64,000 bases of DNA from Arctopsyche grandis (GCF_051622035.1 NC_135357.1:32902191-32966190), one strand, 5' to 3'; shown: positions 22,830 through 34,880, counted from the first letter of the stretch. The notes: a model not told the origin generated them from the sequence alone. Translations and numbers: made by a program.

Positions 22830-23739
22830 AATATTTAATAATATTTTAAATATTTTTTTAATATGCTATGGGTATCCACCATAGGTATGTTTCTGTGGTT
22901 TTATTTTTTTTTATTAGTTATTTTTTATAGGAGTTAGGAACCGCCAAACATCTATAAAATCGCCTTTTTTTTACACCCATGAAAAGAGTCCAGCGTGCTT
23001 ATTTAACGGTTGATTTTTAAAAAAATACTAGCACGCAAACATAGAAAATATATTTCTCATACCGATGATGAAGTTTTTTTTAAATTGGTCCAGTTTCAGA
23101 TGAATAAACTGGAGAATACGAAGCTTCGATTTTGTCGATTTAAAATACGTATTATCTGGTCGAAGCGCAACTGATTCACTCAATATAAATGTATATTTAT
23201 ATATATTGTCGCATTCACTCAATATATGTATATATCGTAGAAAGGAACGGCAACAAAATTAAGGTTTCGGGTATACAGCCCTCTTAAGCTCATATTCATC
23301 ACCAGCCTTTCACAAACATTCGAAAAAAAATTCTCCTAGGGTGCATGCTTTTTTTTCATTGAACATATTGAATAAATAAGTACCAAAATGGTTAGGTGAT
23401 CATTGGTCACAAAGCGCTCCCCCAAAAGTCACTAAAATCTCTATAACAGAACATCTGGCAGCCGAAAAGTCCATCATACTAACGATAACTATCACACTAA
23501 CGAAAACTCAAGTGCCAAATATTCCGCAATATCCGCGGTTTTCATAGCAAAAATTGTCTTTGTGACCACGGCAATGTGACTAATAATCCAATTACCACCA
23601 AAATATCATTTTACACTTTTGGTATATGGCTGTAAACTGTGTTAAATTTAGACGAAATCTGTACCACAATATTTTGACAGTTTCTGTTATCAATTGACGT
23701 TTGCATATGACTTGGAATAAGCGATTTACCGTCTGAACT

Positions 23740-25002
23740 ATGGAATGTAGACTTTGTCTCTGTTCTGCTCCGTTTGGGTCTTCTGTCTCCATCCACGAGT
23801 ATCCTCATCCACTACTTCAGTGCATTTTGACCAGCTGTCAGCTACAAGTCAGCTAAAAATACTTTTAACAAATCAATCGTGAACGCACGTGAGACTCATT
23901 ACTATTATTTATTTTACAGGTTAATAAAGGTGATTTGCTGCCAGATACGATATGTCTTTTATGTAAAAACAATCTGGAATTGTTAAGCAATTTTAGGAAC
24001 ATTTGTATTCAGAGTGAAGAAACACAGAAATTAAGGCTGGCTGAGAGTGTAGATATCAAGAAAGAAGAAATTGTATTGGATGATTTAATTTGGCAGGATG
24101 ACATTGATATTAATTCAATTTCAAATGCCTGTCAACGGGCCTTAGACGATGAGTTTAATAAATCAAAGTCAAGAAATTCGGGTCAAGTATCTTTAGGAGA
24201 CCATTTACAGCAAAATGAAAATGAAAATTCACAAGTATGACTTCGCAATTTGCTAAATGTAACAAACGTATGCTTATAAATGTGTAATCGTCGTTTTATT
24301 TTGCAGATACTTGGAGGAAAATCCACGCATGACAACCCATACAAATGTGAAACTTGTTCCAAATCGTTCAGTTACAGATCATATTATGTGCGACATGTGA
24401 AGTCTCATATCAAGGACTCGCACAAATGTGAAATTTGTTTAAAATCATTCACTTTCAAATACACCCTCGAGGAACACATGATTTCTCACAACGGGATAAA
24501 ACTGCCACAGTGCGAAATTTGCTTCAAATCTTTCAAGCACAAAACTTCCCTTATGAAACATATGAATACTCATACTGGGGAGAAAAGGTTCATATGCGAT
24601 ATTTGTTCAAAGTCTTTCAATCTGAAGTATACCCTCTTGCGTCATATGAAGTCTCACGCTGGGGTGAAATCGCACAAATGCGAAATGTGCTCTAAATCGT
24701 TCACTACTAAGCCTACTCTCGTGGAGCATATTAATTGTCACAATGGGATAAAACCTTACCGATGTGAAGTTTGTTTGATTTCATTTACTCGTAAATCTAA
24801 CCTTGGCAGTCATATGAAAACTCACAATCGAATTAAACCACACCGATGTGAATTTTGTTTGATTTCATTTACTCATAAATCTACACTTTGGAAACATATG
24901 AAAACTCACACTCGACAGAAATCTTACAAATGCGAAATTTGTTCAGAGTCGTTTAAATGTAAATCTCACCACATGGATCATATGAATAATTATCACATAT
25001 AA
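23740..25002 (+). CDS. ZAD-C2H2 zinc-finger protein Z5
   Basis: Exons 23740-23847, 23920-24234 and 24307-25002 give about 372 residues. ZAD CxxC pairs are intact, and the linker has DIKKEEIVLDDLIW. All eight fingers keep their C2H2 residues, including finger 2 (HKCEICLKSF) that is damaged in Z3 and Z4, and an extra finger (RCEVCLISFTRKSNLGSHMK). This looks like the less degraded member of the recent group, and the donor of the 5' part of Z4. Neighbouring 3' flank and LTR sequence follow as in the other units. Confidence 0.88.
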
Positions 25003-25164
25003 CTATACCATTATAAAGATAACCATACCATTGCGAAATTTCTTTGATTTCATTCACTCAAAAAGATAGCCTCCAGCAAAATGCAAAATTTCACACCGAG
25101 GAAAGACCGTCTCCCCTGCGAGATATAAAAACTCAAACAGCAAATTCAATTGAGACAAACTTGA

Positions 25165-25532
25165 TGTAGGAATATAGCACATCGCGTATTAAGCCGTATC
25201 AAGGTCAATACACTCTCATCACACAGATGCCCGCACCCCTCTGGAATGCGCTTCTATTCAAGTGGGACATATTCGGCCTGTGGACACACCACGACTCCTA
25301 GACAAAGACAACTGCAAACGACCACGTATTCAACTGATAAACCGGCGTACCAGCACCTAACGCCAGTGAGCTGCGGGAGCTCAGCCTGCTCACTCCTCCG
25401 GTGCCGAAGACCTACCTCTTTCGCCGTAAATACAAACACACCTGTATTAACCGAGCAATAAAGATCCGCTTCAAACATACGCGTGTTTCTATAGACCAGG
25501 ACACGGTCAACATACCACCTTCCCTGCTTAAA
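25165..25532 (+). mobile_element. LTR-like sequence (family L1), unit 3
   Basis: Counterpart of 13780-14148 with a few substitutions (GAGCAATAAAGATCC poly(A) signal). No partial duplicate follows. Confidence 0.62.
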
Positions 25533-26458
25533 TTCTGAACTATGTGTGTGCATATATCTAAGCTTAACGTCTTTCACAATTTGTTCTTATATTATTGTAA
25601 ACATTCTCCGTTTCCATTCAGAACACAGAAAAATATGGAATTTTATTTGTTTGTCGTTTACTACACGCAATTATCAGTTTATTTTTTTCATGACCTTTTA
25701 TACATACATATATATGTAGTGAGTTCTATTTATATTTTATTGCATATAAAAATTAATCACGAAAAGTAAAGTACGGTGCAACATTTTTGATGTGAATTTT
25801 CTCACGTCTGTTGTTCTACTCTATGTGTGCAAATTTGAATGAAATTAAAATACATTTTACAACCCAAATGATCATAAACCTACTATTAAAAAGAACGTAG
25901 ATGGCATCAGAATGATATATAGAATTTAAGTCAGATAAAAAAAAGGTGTGTATTAAAGGGTTCAGACATACAATCAATAAGGAAAACAAAATACCTTAAT
26001 AAATTTTATTCAATTTTTTTTCCGAAACTAGCAGTACTAAAGAAGCATATTGTATTTGAATTCAATACATTTAAAATTAAGAAAATCACACCTAAGAACA
26101 ACAAATACAAAAAAAAAAGTGTTCATTCGAGATGCAACACAGCTATAACTATACCGTTGAACTTCATAATATGTATATGGCAAATTATGTCTGGCTTTTC
26201 CCAAAACTAGCTGTGCCAAAGAAACATAGTATATGATTTTAATATAATTATATACTAAAGAATCACCACAACATTGTTTGGTGAGGATGTTAAACTGTGT
26301 TATCGAAGCAGGAGGGCGAAGAATTGACTTTGCATCATGGCTTGAAGGTTACTTTCATTAAGTAAACCTGCAAAAAAACACAAAATTATTATATGAATTA
26401 AGGGCTTTAATTTAACCAATTGGATGTGCATATATTTGAATAAATAAAAGCAAATTAC

Positions 26459-26848
26459 CGTCATCCACTGATCAATCATAAATTCCAGATATCGTTCGGC
26501 AAATTGTAGCCAAGCTTTCTTCATTCTGTTGTTCAGGAAAGACTTTTTGACGGGAAGTTTGATGTTTCCCTCAGGCATAACGATAACACTGTCTCTTCGA
26601 TATTTTTTTATTTGATGCATGGTTACCGACATATCCTCCAGAGCCTCAGCTAAAATTAAGTCATCGACTCTGGAGGGTTGGTCGCCATTATTGGAACATA
26701 TTTCTTCTCTTTGTGTCTCAGGGGATGCTGATTCAGTTACTTTTTGGATATCCGAACAAAATCTGTCATTTGAATAGCGTCCCCGATCCCAAAGGTCTCT
26801 TGATGGCTACTATATTTTCCATGGAAATATCTGAACTACCTATTTTTC
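26459..26848 (-). pseudogene. Spliced-exon family X, unit 3 copy
   Basis: Same exon and splice signals (donor reads GTAATT after a GATGACG codon context). A few substitutions separate it from units 1 and 2. Confidence 0.48.
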
Positions 26849-27823
26849 CTGAAAATTGATTTTTCATCGAATAAGCACGGAATGTGGAATAATATCTGAT
26901 GAAATCAATATTACTCACCAGAATAAAACTGCTCGTAGAGCTTCTTATATGAAGTTTACACTATTTTTTTATTTAGTTGTTAATATATGCTAAAAACGTT
27001 TCCTCTGTTCTGATTTCTTTTGACTTTTCACATATATGCCCTTTCAAACAAAGTACATCATATCTGTCATCTTTTTTAACCTACAAGATAAATTAGGATA
27101 TATACGAGACATCATTTATATAAAGCAATGCGTGAAAAATAAGTACCGGTGATAACACTTCCAAGTGCGATAATCCAGTGGATGAGGACTGCTACAGACG
27201 AAGACGAATTACCCAGCCACAGCGAATAAAGAAAGGAGATAGAAGCTTTCTAAAAAAAAGCGTCAGTGATACTCAGAACCTGATTCAAAGCCATGTACAT
27301 ACTTTCACTTCATAACTTTTAGCTTTTAAATATAATCGATAAGTAACAATGAATCTGGTTTCCGAATTTAAAGAAAATGCAGATTAATTTGTAGCAATAA
27401 TCGGAAAAAGAATATAAACAAAATAAATAGTTTCCAACAATAATCGGAAAAAAAGTAAAAATTAAGCTCAAAATGTAAATAAATATTTTCTATCAATCAA
27501 AAAGTCTCAAGAGCGAAATTTTTGTTTTCTACTACTTTATTGCCTAGTGACTAGGCCCTATTCTAAAAACGGGTCTGGGTCACTGCATCGAAAGCCGAAA
27601 GATCGAAAAGAATGTATGCATGGTAAACGGTACTACATATATATGTATGGTAATACTACCCGCTTTTCATATGGAAGCATGGTAAACGGACTATTTCAAA
27701 TCGCGAAAAATCTCTTTTGACTTTCGATCAAGTCACTTTCTTTGCAGTGACGGCCACCGTCTAAAAACACATCTAGCTGATTGTCAAATGACATTGTTTT
27801 AATCTGCGTTTGGTAATCAAGCT

Positions 27824-28369
27824 TGTAGGAATATAGCACAACTTGTGCTATTATAAATCAAAACCAATGATCTCATCATCGATCCTGTACAAACATGCAT
27901 AACTCAAGGGCAACGTCCCCTTTGACCATTCCAGAAGAAAGAGTTCATCGCTTGATCGTAAAACGAACGAAACCCAACAGTGATGTCATCAGGCAACCAC
28001 AACACATGTCCTGAAAGACATTTACACGTGGCACACGACCGCATTGTCAAACGAACGACGTCCTGGCGCTGACCCCATAGCTATAAAACACGGGCCCCGA
28101 AAACAGGTCAAGACACGTGTCCTGGAAACGAAGAAAAAGCATCTGCACACGGCACGCTTCAAGCCAGAACGTATATAAACCAACGCAGCAGTTCCAAACG
28201 CCAGAGTGAACCCCTGGAGTTCAACCAGCTCACTTCTACGAAGCTCAACCTCTTCGTACATACAATAACCATTGTAACAATTGAACAAAAACAAACGATC
28301 CTCTTACGAAACACAAACGGTTTTTTCTTAGACCGGGACACGGTCAACACATCTGTCCCGCGTACTAAA
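27824..28369 (+). mobile_element. Solo LTR, family L2, intact
   Basis: 546 bp from TGTAGGAATATAGCACAACT to CCCGCGTACTAAA, flanked by AGCT (27820-27823, 28370-28373). It has a TATA-like GTATATAAACC and a late GACCGGGACACGGTCAACAC. A second intact member at 47513-47959 also has a 4-bp duplication (GTTA), supporting these ends. Confidence 0.85.
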
Positions 28370-28484
28370 AGCTCCTGTCCAGTGGTGCTCAAAATGGACT
28401 GGAGCGCAGGGGAACGCCGCTTTATTTTATGAAATCCAGAAATATAGCGCTACCTCTCGTGAAAAATCCAATATTTCTGTACCC

Positions 28485-28870
28485 TGTAGGCGGAGTACGA
28501 TGTGTTGACCGTATCCCGGCCTAACGAAACACTGTTGTGTGGTTCAAAGATGGGGTCACCAATGTAGGCGGGGTAGCGATGTGTTGACAGCGCTGTTGGA
28601 TGATCAGAAGGTTGCGTAGATCACGTCGGGGTCACCAATGTAGGCGGGGTACGATGTGTTGACCGTATCCCGGCCTAACGAAACACTGTTGTGTGGTTCA
28701 AAGATGGGGTCACCAATGTAGGCGGGGTAGCGATGTGTTGACAGCGCTGTTGGATGATCAGAAGGTTGCGTAGATCACGTCGGAGTAGTACCAATGTAGG
28801 CGGGTTACATGTGTGTTGACCGTATCCCGGCCTAACGAAACACTGTTGTGCTAGTTTTATAAAGTTTTAT
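28485..28870 (-). repeat. Alternating about 77-bp tandem repeat of LTR end plus leader
   Basis: TGTAGGCGG starts occur at 28485, 28563, 28639, 28717 and 28795, giving spacings of 78, 76, 78 and 78. Two unit types alternate: one has GTGTTGACCGTATCCCGGCC, the other GTGTTGACAGCGCTGTTGGA. The higher-order period is about 154 bp. Confidence 0.88.
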
Positions 28871-29180
28871 TGTTTGCCTATGGTTGTACAAAGGTATGGT
28901 ATTTGTGGGCAAAAGTATGTCGTTCAGCGGTCTCTGGATATGGTAGAGTGTCGCTGGCTCAGCATTCAGCTATGTACGGAAGGTCTCTGGATACGGCAGT
29001 GTGTTGCTGGCTCGTCCGGCTGGTTGATCTTCCAAGTCCGCGTAGTGTAGTGGTGGCTGGTCAGGAGCTGTATGTTGACTGGTCTGCTGCTGTGTGTCGA
29101 CGCTTGCTGCTGTGGGTCGACTCTTGCTGCTGTGGGTCGACTGGCGTTGTTTGGGTTGTACCTCCTTTTATAGTGTTTTT

Positions 29181-29334
29181 GGAATGCTTGGTGGAAGTGG
29201 TTATTGACGCGTACGAGAGGAATTTTGTTTTCGTCGAGGCGTCGAATTTTCTGGAATGCTTGATGGAAGTGGTTATTGACGCGTACGAGAGGAATTTTGT
29301 TTTCGTCGAGGCGTCGAATTTTCTGGAATGCTTG
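29181..29334. repeat. 72-bp direct repeat inside LTR L3
   Basis: GGAATGCTTG starts at 29181, 29253 and 29325. The block GTTATTGACGCGTACGAGAG occurs twice with almost no difference. Confidence 0.88.
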
Positions 29335-29734
29335 GCGCCTTTCCGCTCGATGTATTTTAATGGTGGCGGCGTGTTTCGACCGTTTTGGTTCCACTCGACT
29401 GGTAGGGGCGTTCCGCCTGAGTTTAATATAATGACTGCAGGTGCATGTCGTCTGGGTTTCGGGAATGTAGTTTGTTGTTGCGGAATATTCTCGAAGGTTT
29501 CGATGACGATGACGACGACGAGATTCCTACAACCCTTTTGTAAATTTTAAAATCGCCCAGTCTTTCAGAGGAGAAAACTTGAATTTAGCAAACATCAGTA
29601 ATGATTAATTTGAGAAACCGTGACTCAACACACAAAAAATATGTCAATCTATTATGAATGCATATTATATATTCTATACATATAAACATACGAAAACTTT
29701 TGAAGATACTCTTCTTCGAGCAGTGGCCCATCAT

Positions 29735-30448
29735 GAGGGCTGGACACCAGCGCCTTGTCCATACTAATGTATTACACTTCTCCCTTCCTCAATTATGGCA
29801 CTATGGAGGATGAACGAATGAGACGACTGGCATGTTAATGCACGTGTTTATTATATGACAGCTAAAGGCAGAGTGAGTAGTGGCTCTCCAAACCCAGCCG
29901 AGTTGGTTCCCACTCGCAGGAAGGCAACCAAACTCGACCATGTCGTATAAGCGAGCCGCCACAGCACTAGAAAAATATTTTTTTAATATGCTATGGGTAT
30001 CCACCATAGGTATGTTTCTGTGGTTTTATTTTTTTCGATTAGTTATTTTTTATAGGAGCTAGGAACCGCCAAACATCTATAAAATCGCCTCTTTTTTACA
30101 CCCACGAAAAGAGTCCAGCGTGCTTATTTAACGATTGATTTTTAAAAAAATACTAGCACACAAACATAGAAAATATATTTCTCATACCGATGATGAAGTA
30201 TTTTTTTTAATTGGTCCAGTTTCAGAGGAATAAACTGGAGAATACGAAGCCTCGATTTTGTCGATTTAAAATACGTATTATCTGGTCGAAGCGCAACTGC
30301 TGCATTCACTCAATATATATGTATATTTATATATATTGTCGCATTCACTCAATATATATGTATATTTATATATATTGTCGCATTCACTCAATATATATAT
30401 CGTAGAAAGGAACGGCAACAAAATTAAGATTTCGGGTATACAGCCCTC
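29735..30448 (+). mobile_element. MITE family M with nested solo LTR
   Basis: Ends are GAGGGCTGGACACC and GGTATACAGCCCTC, imperfect inverted repeats. A second full copy is at 48532-49026 in reverse order, and 5'-deleted copies are in units 1 and 2 (about 17179-17633, 22830-23284). This copy was split by the LTR at 29802-29963. The (TATATG)n-like stretch near 30310-30400 is a small internal tandem repeat. Confidence 0.7.
29802..29963 (-). mobile_element. Short solo LTR (TRIM-like family T), copy 2
   Basis: 162 bp, minus strand TGTGGCGGCTCGCTTATACG to CCTCCATA, flanked by GCAC (29798-29801, 29964-29967). Nearly identical to the copy at 38861-39022, so both are young. Confidence 0.88.
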
Positions 30449-30900
30449 TTAAGCTCATATTCATCACCAGCCTTTCACAAACATTCGAAAAAAAATTCTC
30501 CTAGGGTGCATGCTTTTTTTTCATTGAACATATTGAATAAATAAGTACCAAAATGGTTCGGTGATCATTGGTCACTAAGCGCTCCCCCAAAAGTCACTAA
30601 AATCTCTATAACAGAACATCTGGCAGCCGAAAAGTCCATCATACTAACGATAACTATCATACTAACGAAAACTCAAGTGCCAAATATCCCGCAATATCCG
30701 CGGTTTTCATAGCAAAAATTGTCTATGTGGCCACGGCAATGTGACTAATAATCCAATTACCACCAAAATATCATTTTACACTTTTGGTATATGGCTGTAA
30801 ACTGCGTTAAATTTAGACGAAATCTGTACCACAATATTTTGACAGTTTCTGTTATCAATTGACGTTTGCATATGACTTGTTGGAATAAGCGATCTTTACT

Positions 30901-32016
30901 ATGGAATGTAGACTTTGTCTCTGTTCTTCTCCGGTCGAGTCTTCTGTCTCCATCCACGAGTATCCTCATCCACTAGTTCAGTGCATTTTGACCAGCTGTC
31001 AGCTACAAGTTGGTTACAGATCCTTTAACAACTAAATCGCCATCTCACGAGACTCATTAATACTATTTTTTTATAGGTTGATAAATATGATTTGCTGCCT
31101 CATACGATATGTCTTTTATGTACAACCAATCTGGAATTGTTAAGGGATTTTAGAAACATTTGTATTCAGAGTGAAAAAACACAGAAATTAAGGCTGGCTG
31201 AGAGTTTAGATATCAAGATAGAAGAAATTTTATTGGATGATTTAATTTGGCAGGATGACATTGGGATTAATTCAATATCAAATATTTGTCAACAAGTCGT
31301 CGACAATGAGATTAATAAATCAGAGTCAAGAAATTCGAGTCAAGTATCTTTAGAAGACCATGTAAAGCCAAAAGAAAATGAAAATTCACAAGTATTTACT
31401 TCGCAATATGCTAAATGTAACAAAGGTATGCCTATAATTGTGTAATCGTCGTTTTCTTTTGCAGATACTTGGAGGAAAATCCACGCAGGAGAACCCATAC
31501 AAATGTGACCCTTGTTCCAAAACGTTCAGATATAGATCTTACTATGTGCGACATGTGAAGTATCATACTAAGGACTCGCACAAATGTGAAATTTGTTTAA
31601 AATCATTCACTTTCAAATGCACCCTCGTGGAACACATGAATTCTCACAACGGGATAAAACAGCCACAGTGCGAAATTTGCTTCAAATCTTTCAAGTACAA
31701 ATCTTCCCTTATGAAACATTCGAAGACTCACACTGGGGAAAAGAGTTTCATATGCGATATTTGTTCGAAGTCTTTCACTCTGAAGGATATCCTCGTGGGT
31801 CATATGAAATCTCACACTGGGGCGAAATTACACAAATGCGAAATGTGCTTTAAATCGTTCACTGCTAAGCCTACCCTCGTGGAGCACATGAATTCCCACA
31901 ATGGGATAAAACCATACCAATGTGAAGTCTGTTTGATTTCATTCACCTATAGGTCTGTCCTCAGGAGACATATAAAAACTCACACCGAGGAGACAACTCA
32001 AATGAGTCAAAGTTGA
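30901..32016 (+). CDS. ZAD-C2H2 zinc-finger protein Z6
   Basis: Exons 30901-31008, 31077-31391 and 31465-32016 give about 324 residues. The ZAD has MECRLC and HTICLLC, and the linker DIKIEEILLDDLIW. There are six intact fingers (first YKCDPCSKTF, last YQCEVCLISFTYRSVL). The C-terminus TEETTQMSQS replaces the usual TEERLFKCD linker into the next finger, which suggests an ancient deletion and frameshift truncating the array. The donor of intron 2 is GTATTT, weaker than in Z3-Z5. Confidence 0.85.
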
Positions 32017-32180
32017 TGTTAACTGATTCTGAACTACGTATGTATGTTTGTGCGTATATCTAAACAAAACAGTCCTGTATTGAAATGTCTCTAACATCTT
32101 CTTATATCATTGGAAGCAGTCTACGATTTTATTACATAACAAAGAAAAAGGAATTTTATATGTTTATGTATATTTTTCCA

Positions 32181-32774
32181 TGTGCGCAATTCTCTGTGTT
32201 CGTTTTTTTCGGACACACCACGACTCCTAGACAAGGACAACTGCACACGACCTCGTATCCAACTGATAAACTGGCGTACCAACACCTAACGCCAGCGAGC
32301 TCAGCCTGCTCACTCCTCCGGAGCCGAAGATCTGCCTCCTTCACCGTACATACAAACACACCTGTATTAACTGAGCAATAAAGATCCTCTTCAAACACAC
32401 AAGTGTTTCTATAGGCCGGGACACGGTCAACTTACCACCTTCCCTGCCTTAAATTTTAATAGATTCTGAACTATCTATGTGCGCAATTCTCTGTGTTCGT
32501 TTTTTTCGGATAAACCACAACTCCTAGACAAGGATAACTGCAAACGACCTCGTATCCAACTGATAAACTGGCGTACCAACACCTAACGCCAGCGAGCTCA
32601 GCCTGCTCACTCCTCCGGAGCCGAAGATCTGCCTCCTTCACCGTACATACAAACACACCTGTATTAACTGAGCAATAAAGATCCTCTTCAAACACACAAG
32701 TGTTTCTATAGGCCGGGACACGGTCAACTTACCACCTTCCCTGCCTTAAATTTTAATAGATTCTGAACTATGTC
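32181..32774 (+). repeat. 297-bp tandem duplication of an L1-type LTR end
   Basis: GCGCAATTCTCTGTGTTCG occurs at 32184 and 32481, and each is followed by the same LTR 3' region with GAGCAATAAAGATCC and GGACACGGTCAACTTACC. Only a few bases differ between copies. Confidence 0.85.
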
Positions 32775-33129
32775 TGTACATATCTAAACTTAACGTTATT
32801 TCACAACTTGTTCTTATATTATCGTAAGCATTTCGCAAAAAGCGATCACTTAAACATCTGGCACCCAAAAACTCCATCAATCAAGAGTAACCCACGCCAA
32901 ATATTGTACTAACGAGACCACGAGTGCCGTGATCGAGATCTTGGTGACTTGTGCGAGAATGCTTTTCTGCAGAATAATACGTTTACCTTAACCAGACATA
33001 TAAGCATAATATAAATACATACTACATATATATATAAGAAAATGAGCAAGACATTTATGTTATAAATAATTTTTTGACATCACATGCCAATAGTGGTGAC
33101 AGTGGGTAGGATGGTTTTTGCTAATTTGA

Positions 33130-33345
33130 TGGAGGAACCGCATCAACAATGAAATCAGATAAATTGGCAAACTGATAGGAAACAATCGACTTGGAGTCAC
33201 ACATATCCAAAGTCTGACCAGCAACATTAAAGATTGTATTCAGAATAAATTCTTTTCAATCAATTTCAGCTCACGGGATCGAACCTCCGATATTCGATAC
33301 AATCACCGATAGTAGTATCCATGCTGCTGGCTGCCTCATCTAGAC
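33130..33345 (-). repeat. SINE, copy in reverse orientation
   Basis: On the minus strand a B box GGTTCGATCCC is followed by CTGGTCAGACTTTGGATATG, then TGATTGTTTCCTATCAGTTT-like and TTGCCAATTTATCTGATTTC sequence as in the other SINE copies. Its A+T tail is truncated. Confidence 0.7.
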
Positions 33346-33359
33346 AATGCGGCCAGTCA

Positions 33360-34030
33360 TGGCGATTCATTCGCTCCTAATATATGGAAACATTTATTTT
33401 TCTCACCCGTCCCTTTACCAGGATCATACTGTGCGAATTAGTCGCTCTTGATATCTCAACTTGAGACCAAAAGCGACCAAGAATCCGGTCAGTACATGAC
33501 GATTCAGTCACTGTGTAGTCGCTGGCGACTAATCGCCAAAAGTGGATCCCCTCAATACAACGCTATACATTTTTTGGTGTCGCACTGGTTCCTCAAGCAA
33601 TAAAATCATCAAGACCAGTGAGTTGCACGGTGCAGCATGCTCCATACAACTGCATACATTTGATCTGGTCGCGCAACTAGTCAGCCGACCAAATCGCCCT
33701 GTGGCATTTCTTATTATAAGGCTTTTATATGTTTCATTTCCAAAATTAGGTGGATTCGCCGCAATTTTTAGATGTAATTTTAATAACGATTTCAGACATG
33801 CAATCAATGAGAAAAAAGAAAATGGTTGATACATTTTATTCAAAAAAAATTTCCAAAACTAGCATATTATATTTGAATTCGAATTGCAAATAGGTTTTTG
33901 AGCTCTTTTTTTTCCTGAAAATGATCAGTAGATCAGTAGCTATTAAACTATGCTGTTGAACTTCATAAGATGTATATAATGCAAATGATGCATCTATTAA
34001 TTATTGAGATAGATCTGATTCTTCTCTGGC
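33360..34030. other. Intergenic DNA, nothing recognised
   Basis: Moderate AT content. The two open frames here (33529-33843 on both strands) overlap each other, lack homologues I can name and are treated as chance. Confidence 0.35.
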
Positions 34031-34037
34031 AGTTCTT

Positions 34038-34580
34038 CATTAATGTGCGCGAGCAGAATACGGGAGGAAAAGCCGGTTCCTCTTGTTCCTGTTGTATCCT
34101 GCTCGCGCAAATTAAGTGAGTATGTACGTTTAACATGCACCATTTTTTTTGATCTTTCGATTTTCGATCTTTGCCTTCCGATATTTGTGTTTTCTGTAAT
34201 TTAACATTCTGTCTCGTCACGTAGACCCTGTATAGGTATACACGTTCGATGTTTCCCTCAGGTATATCAATAAGATGGTTTCTAACATGTATTTTTTTAT
34301 TTGATGCGTGGTTACCGATCTATCCTCCAGAGCCGAGCTAAAATTTAGTCATCGACTCCGGAGGGTAGGTTGTCATTATTGAAACATTTTTCTTCTCTCT
34401 GTGTCTCAGGGGATGCTGATTCAGTTACATTTTGGGTATCCGAACCTGCGTCCCTGATTTTAAAGGTCTCTTTATGGCTATTAAAATTTTCCATGGATAT
34501 ATCTGGACCACCTATTTTTCATCCAATAAGCAAGGAATGTGGAATAATATCTGATGAAATAAACAATACTCACCAGAAAA
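34038..34580 (-). pseudogene. Foldback F1 half copy joined to exon X fragment
   Basis: 34038-34227 is the right half of foldback F1, ending GTCACGTAGACCC. From 34230 the exon X sequence follows in reverse, with an intron-like GTGAGT donor near 34570 and a short AG-bounded gap. This copy keeps the frame GPDISMENFNSHKETF continuous with SASPETQRE, showing the ancestral reading frame, but stops soon after. Confidence 0.5.
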
Positions 34581-34589
34581 AAAACTTCC

Positions 34590-34756
34590 ACCCTACACCC
34601 TAAAATTGGTCACGAGAAAACTGGTTGACCGATTTTAGGGTGTGACCAGTTTTCTCGTGACCAGTTTTAGTGTGACGGATGATCACGTGTGACCGATCTA
34701 GAGCGACCGGTTGTCCTGTGACTGGTTCACATATGACTAGTAGTCCGTTTACCAAA
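34590..34756 (+). repeat. MULE-like foldback F2, truncated copy
   Basis: Contains GACCGATTTTAGGGTGTGAC, GTGACGGATGATCACGTGTG and the terminal ACTAGTAGTCCGTTTACC. The same sequence is found complete at 43387-43657 and 63001-63222. Confidence 0.7.
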
Positions 34757-34779
34757 GAATTAGTACTCATATACAGTGA

Positions 34780-34880
34780 GAGGTGTATATGTATGCTAAA
34801 TCTCATATGGGTTACGGAATATGCTGCACGAGTGGCATATTCCCGCAACCTATATGAGATTTAGCATACGTATACACTTC
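34780..34880. repeat. Inverted repeat upstream of the transposase-derived gene
   Basis: GTGTATATGTATGCTAAATC at 34784 is mirrored by GATTTAGCATACGTATACAC ending near 34876; the loop is CTGCACGAGTGGCA. The right arm starts the segment duplicated at 41561 (TATTCCCGCAACC). Confidence 0.75.

Larger units (their letters stand above)
17786..23436 (+). repeat. Tandem array unit 2 (contains Z4), 5651 bp
   Basis: The 5' 490 bp match unit 3 exactly as far as I compared; the rest matches unit 1. It contains Z4, the LTR-like block (19431-19799), exon X (21095-21484) and the truncated L2 LTR (22456-22829). Confidence 0.9.
28485..29531 (-). mobile_element. LTR of family L3 in reverse orientation, with expanded 3' end
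   Basis: Flanked by ACCC on both sides (28481-28484, 29532-29535). On the minus strand it starts TGTAGGAATCTCGTCG and ends GCCTACA, with a promoter-like ACTATAAAAGGAGG and poly(A) signal AATAAAACTTTATAAA. Its 3' end plus a leader-like TTGGTGACCCCGACGTGATC is repeated several times (next entry). The + strand open frame 28870-29550 is only the reverse of this LTR. Confidence 0.82.
23437..30598 (+). repeat. Tandem array unit 3 (contains Z5)
   Basis: Longest unit, about 7.16 kb. It lacks the extra partial L1 copy of units 1 and 2 but keeps a full L2 solo LTR and about 1.8 kb of further LTR and MITE sequence (28374-29970) that units 1 and 2 do not have. Many single-base differences from units 1 and 2 occur downstream of exon 2. 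Confidence 0.85.
30599..32850 (+). repeat. Diverged array unit 4 (contains Z6)
   Basis: Begins with the same AATCTCTATAACAGAACATC start. It is more diverged than units 1-3. From 32840 to 33000, CACTTAAACATCTGGCACCC and the following AACTCCATCA look like the decayed beginning of one more unit with no gene. Confidence 0.75.

Noticed and set aside
28870-29550. 226-codon + strand open frame with an internal repeat
   Set aside because: It is the reverse strand of LTR family L3; the repeat is a 72-bp direct repeat of the LTR, and the element is bounded by ACCC duplications.
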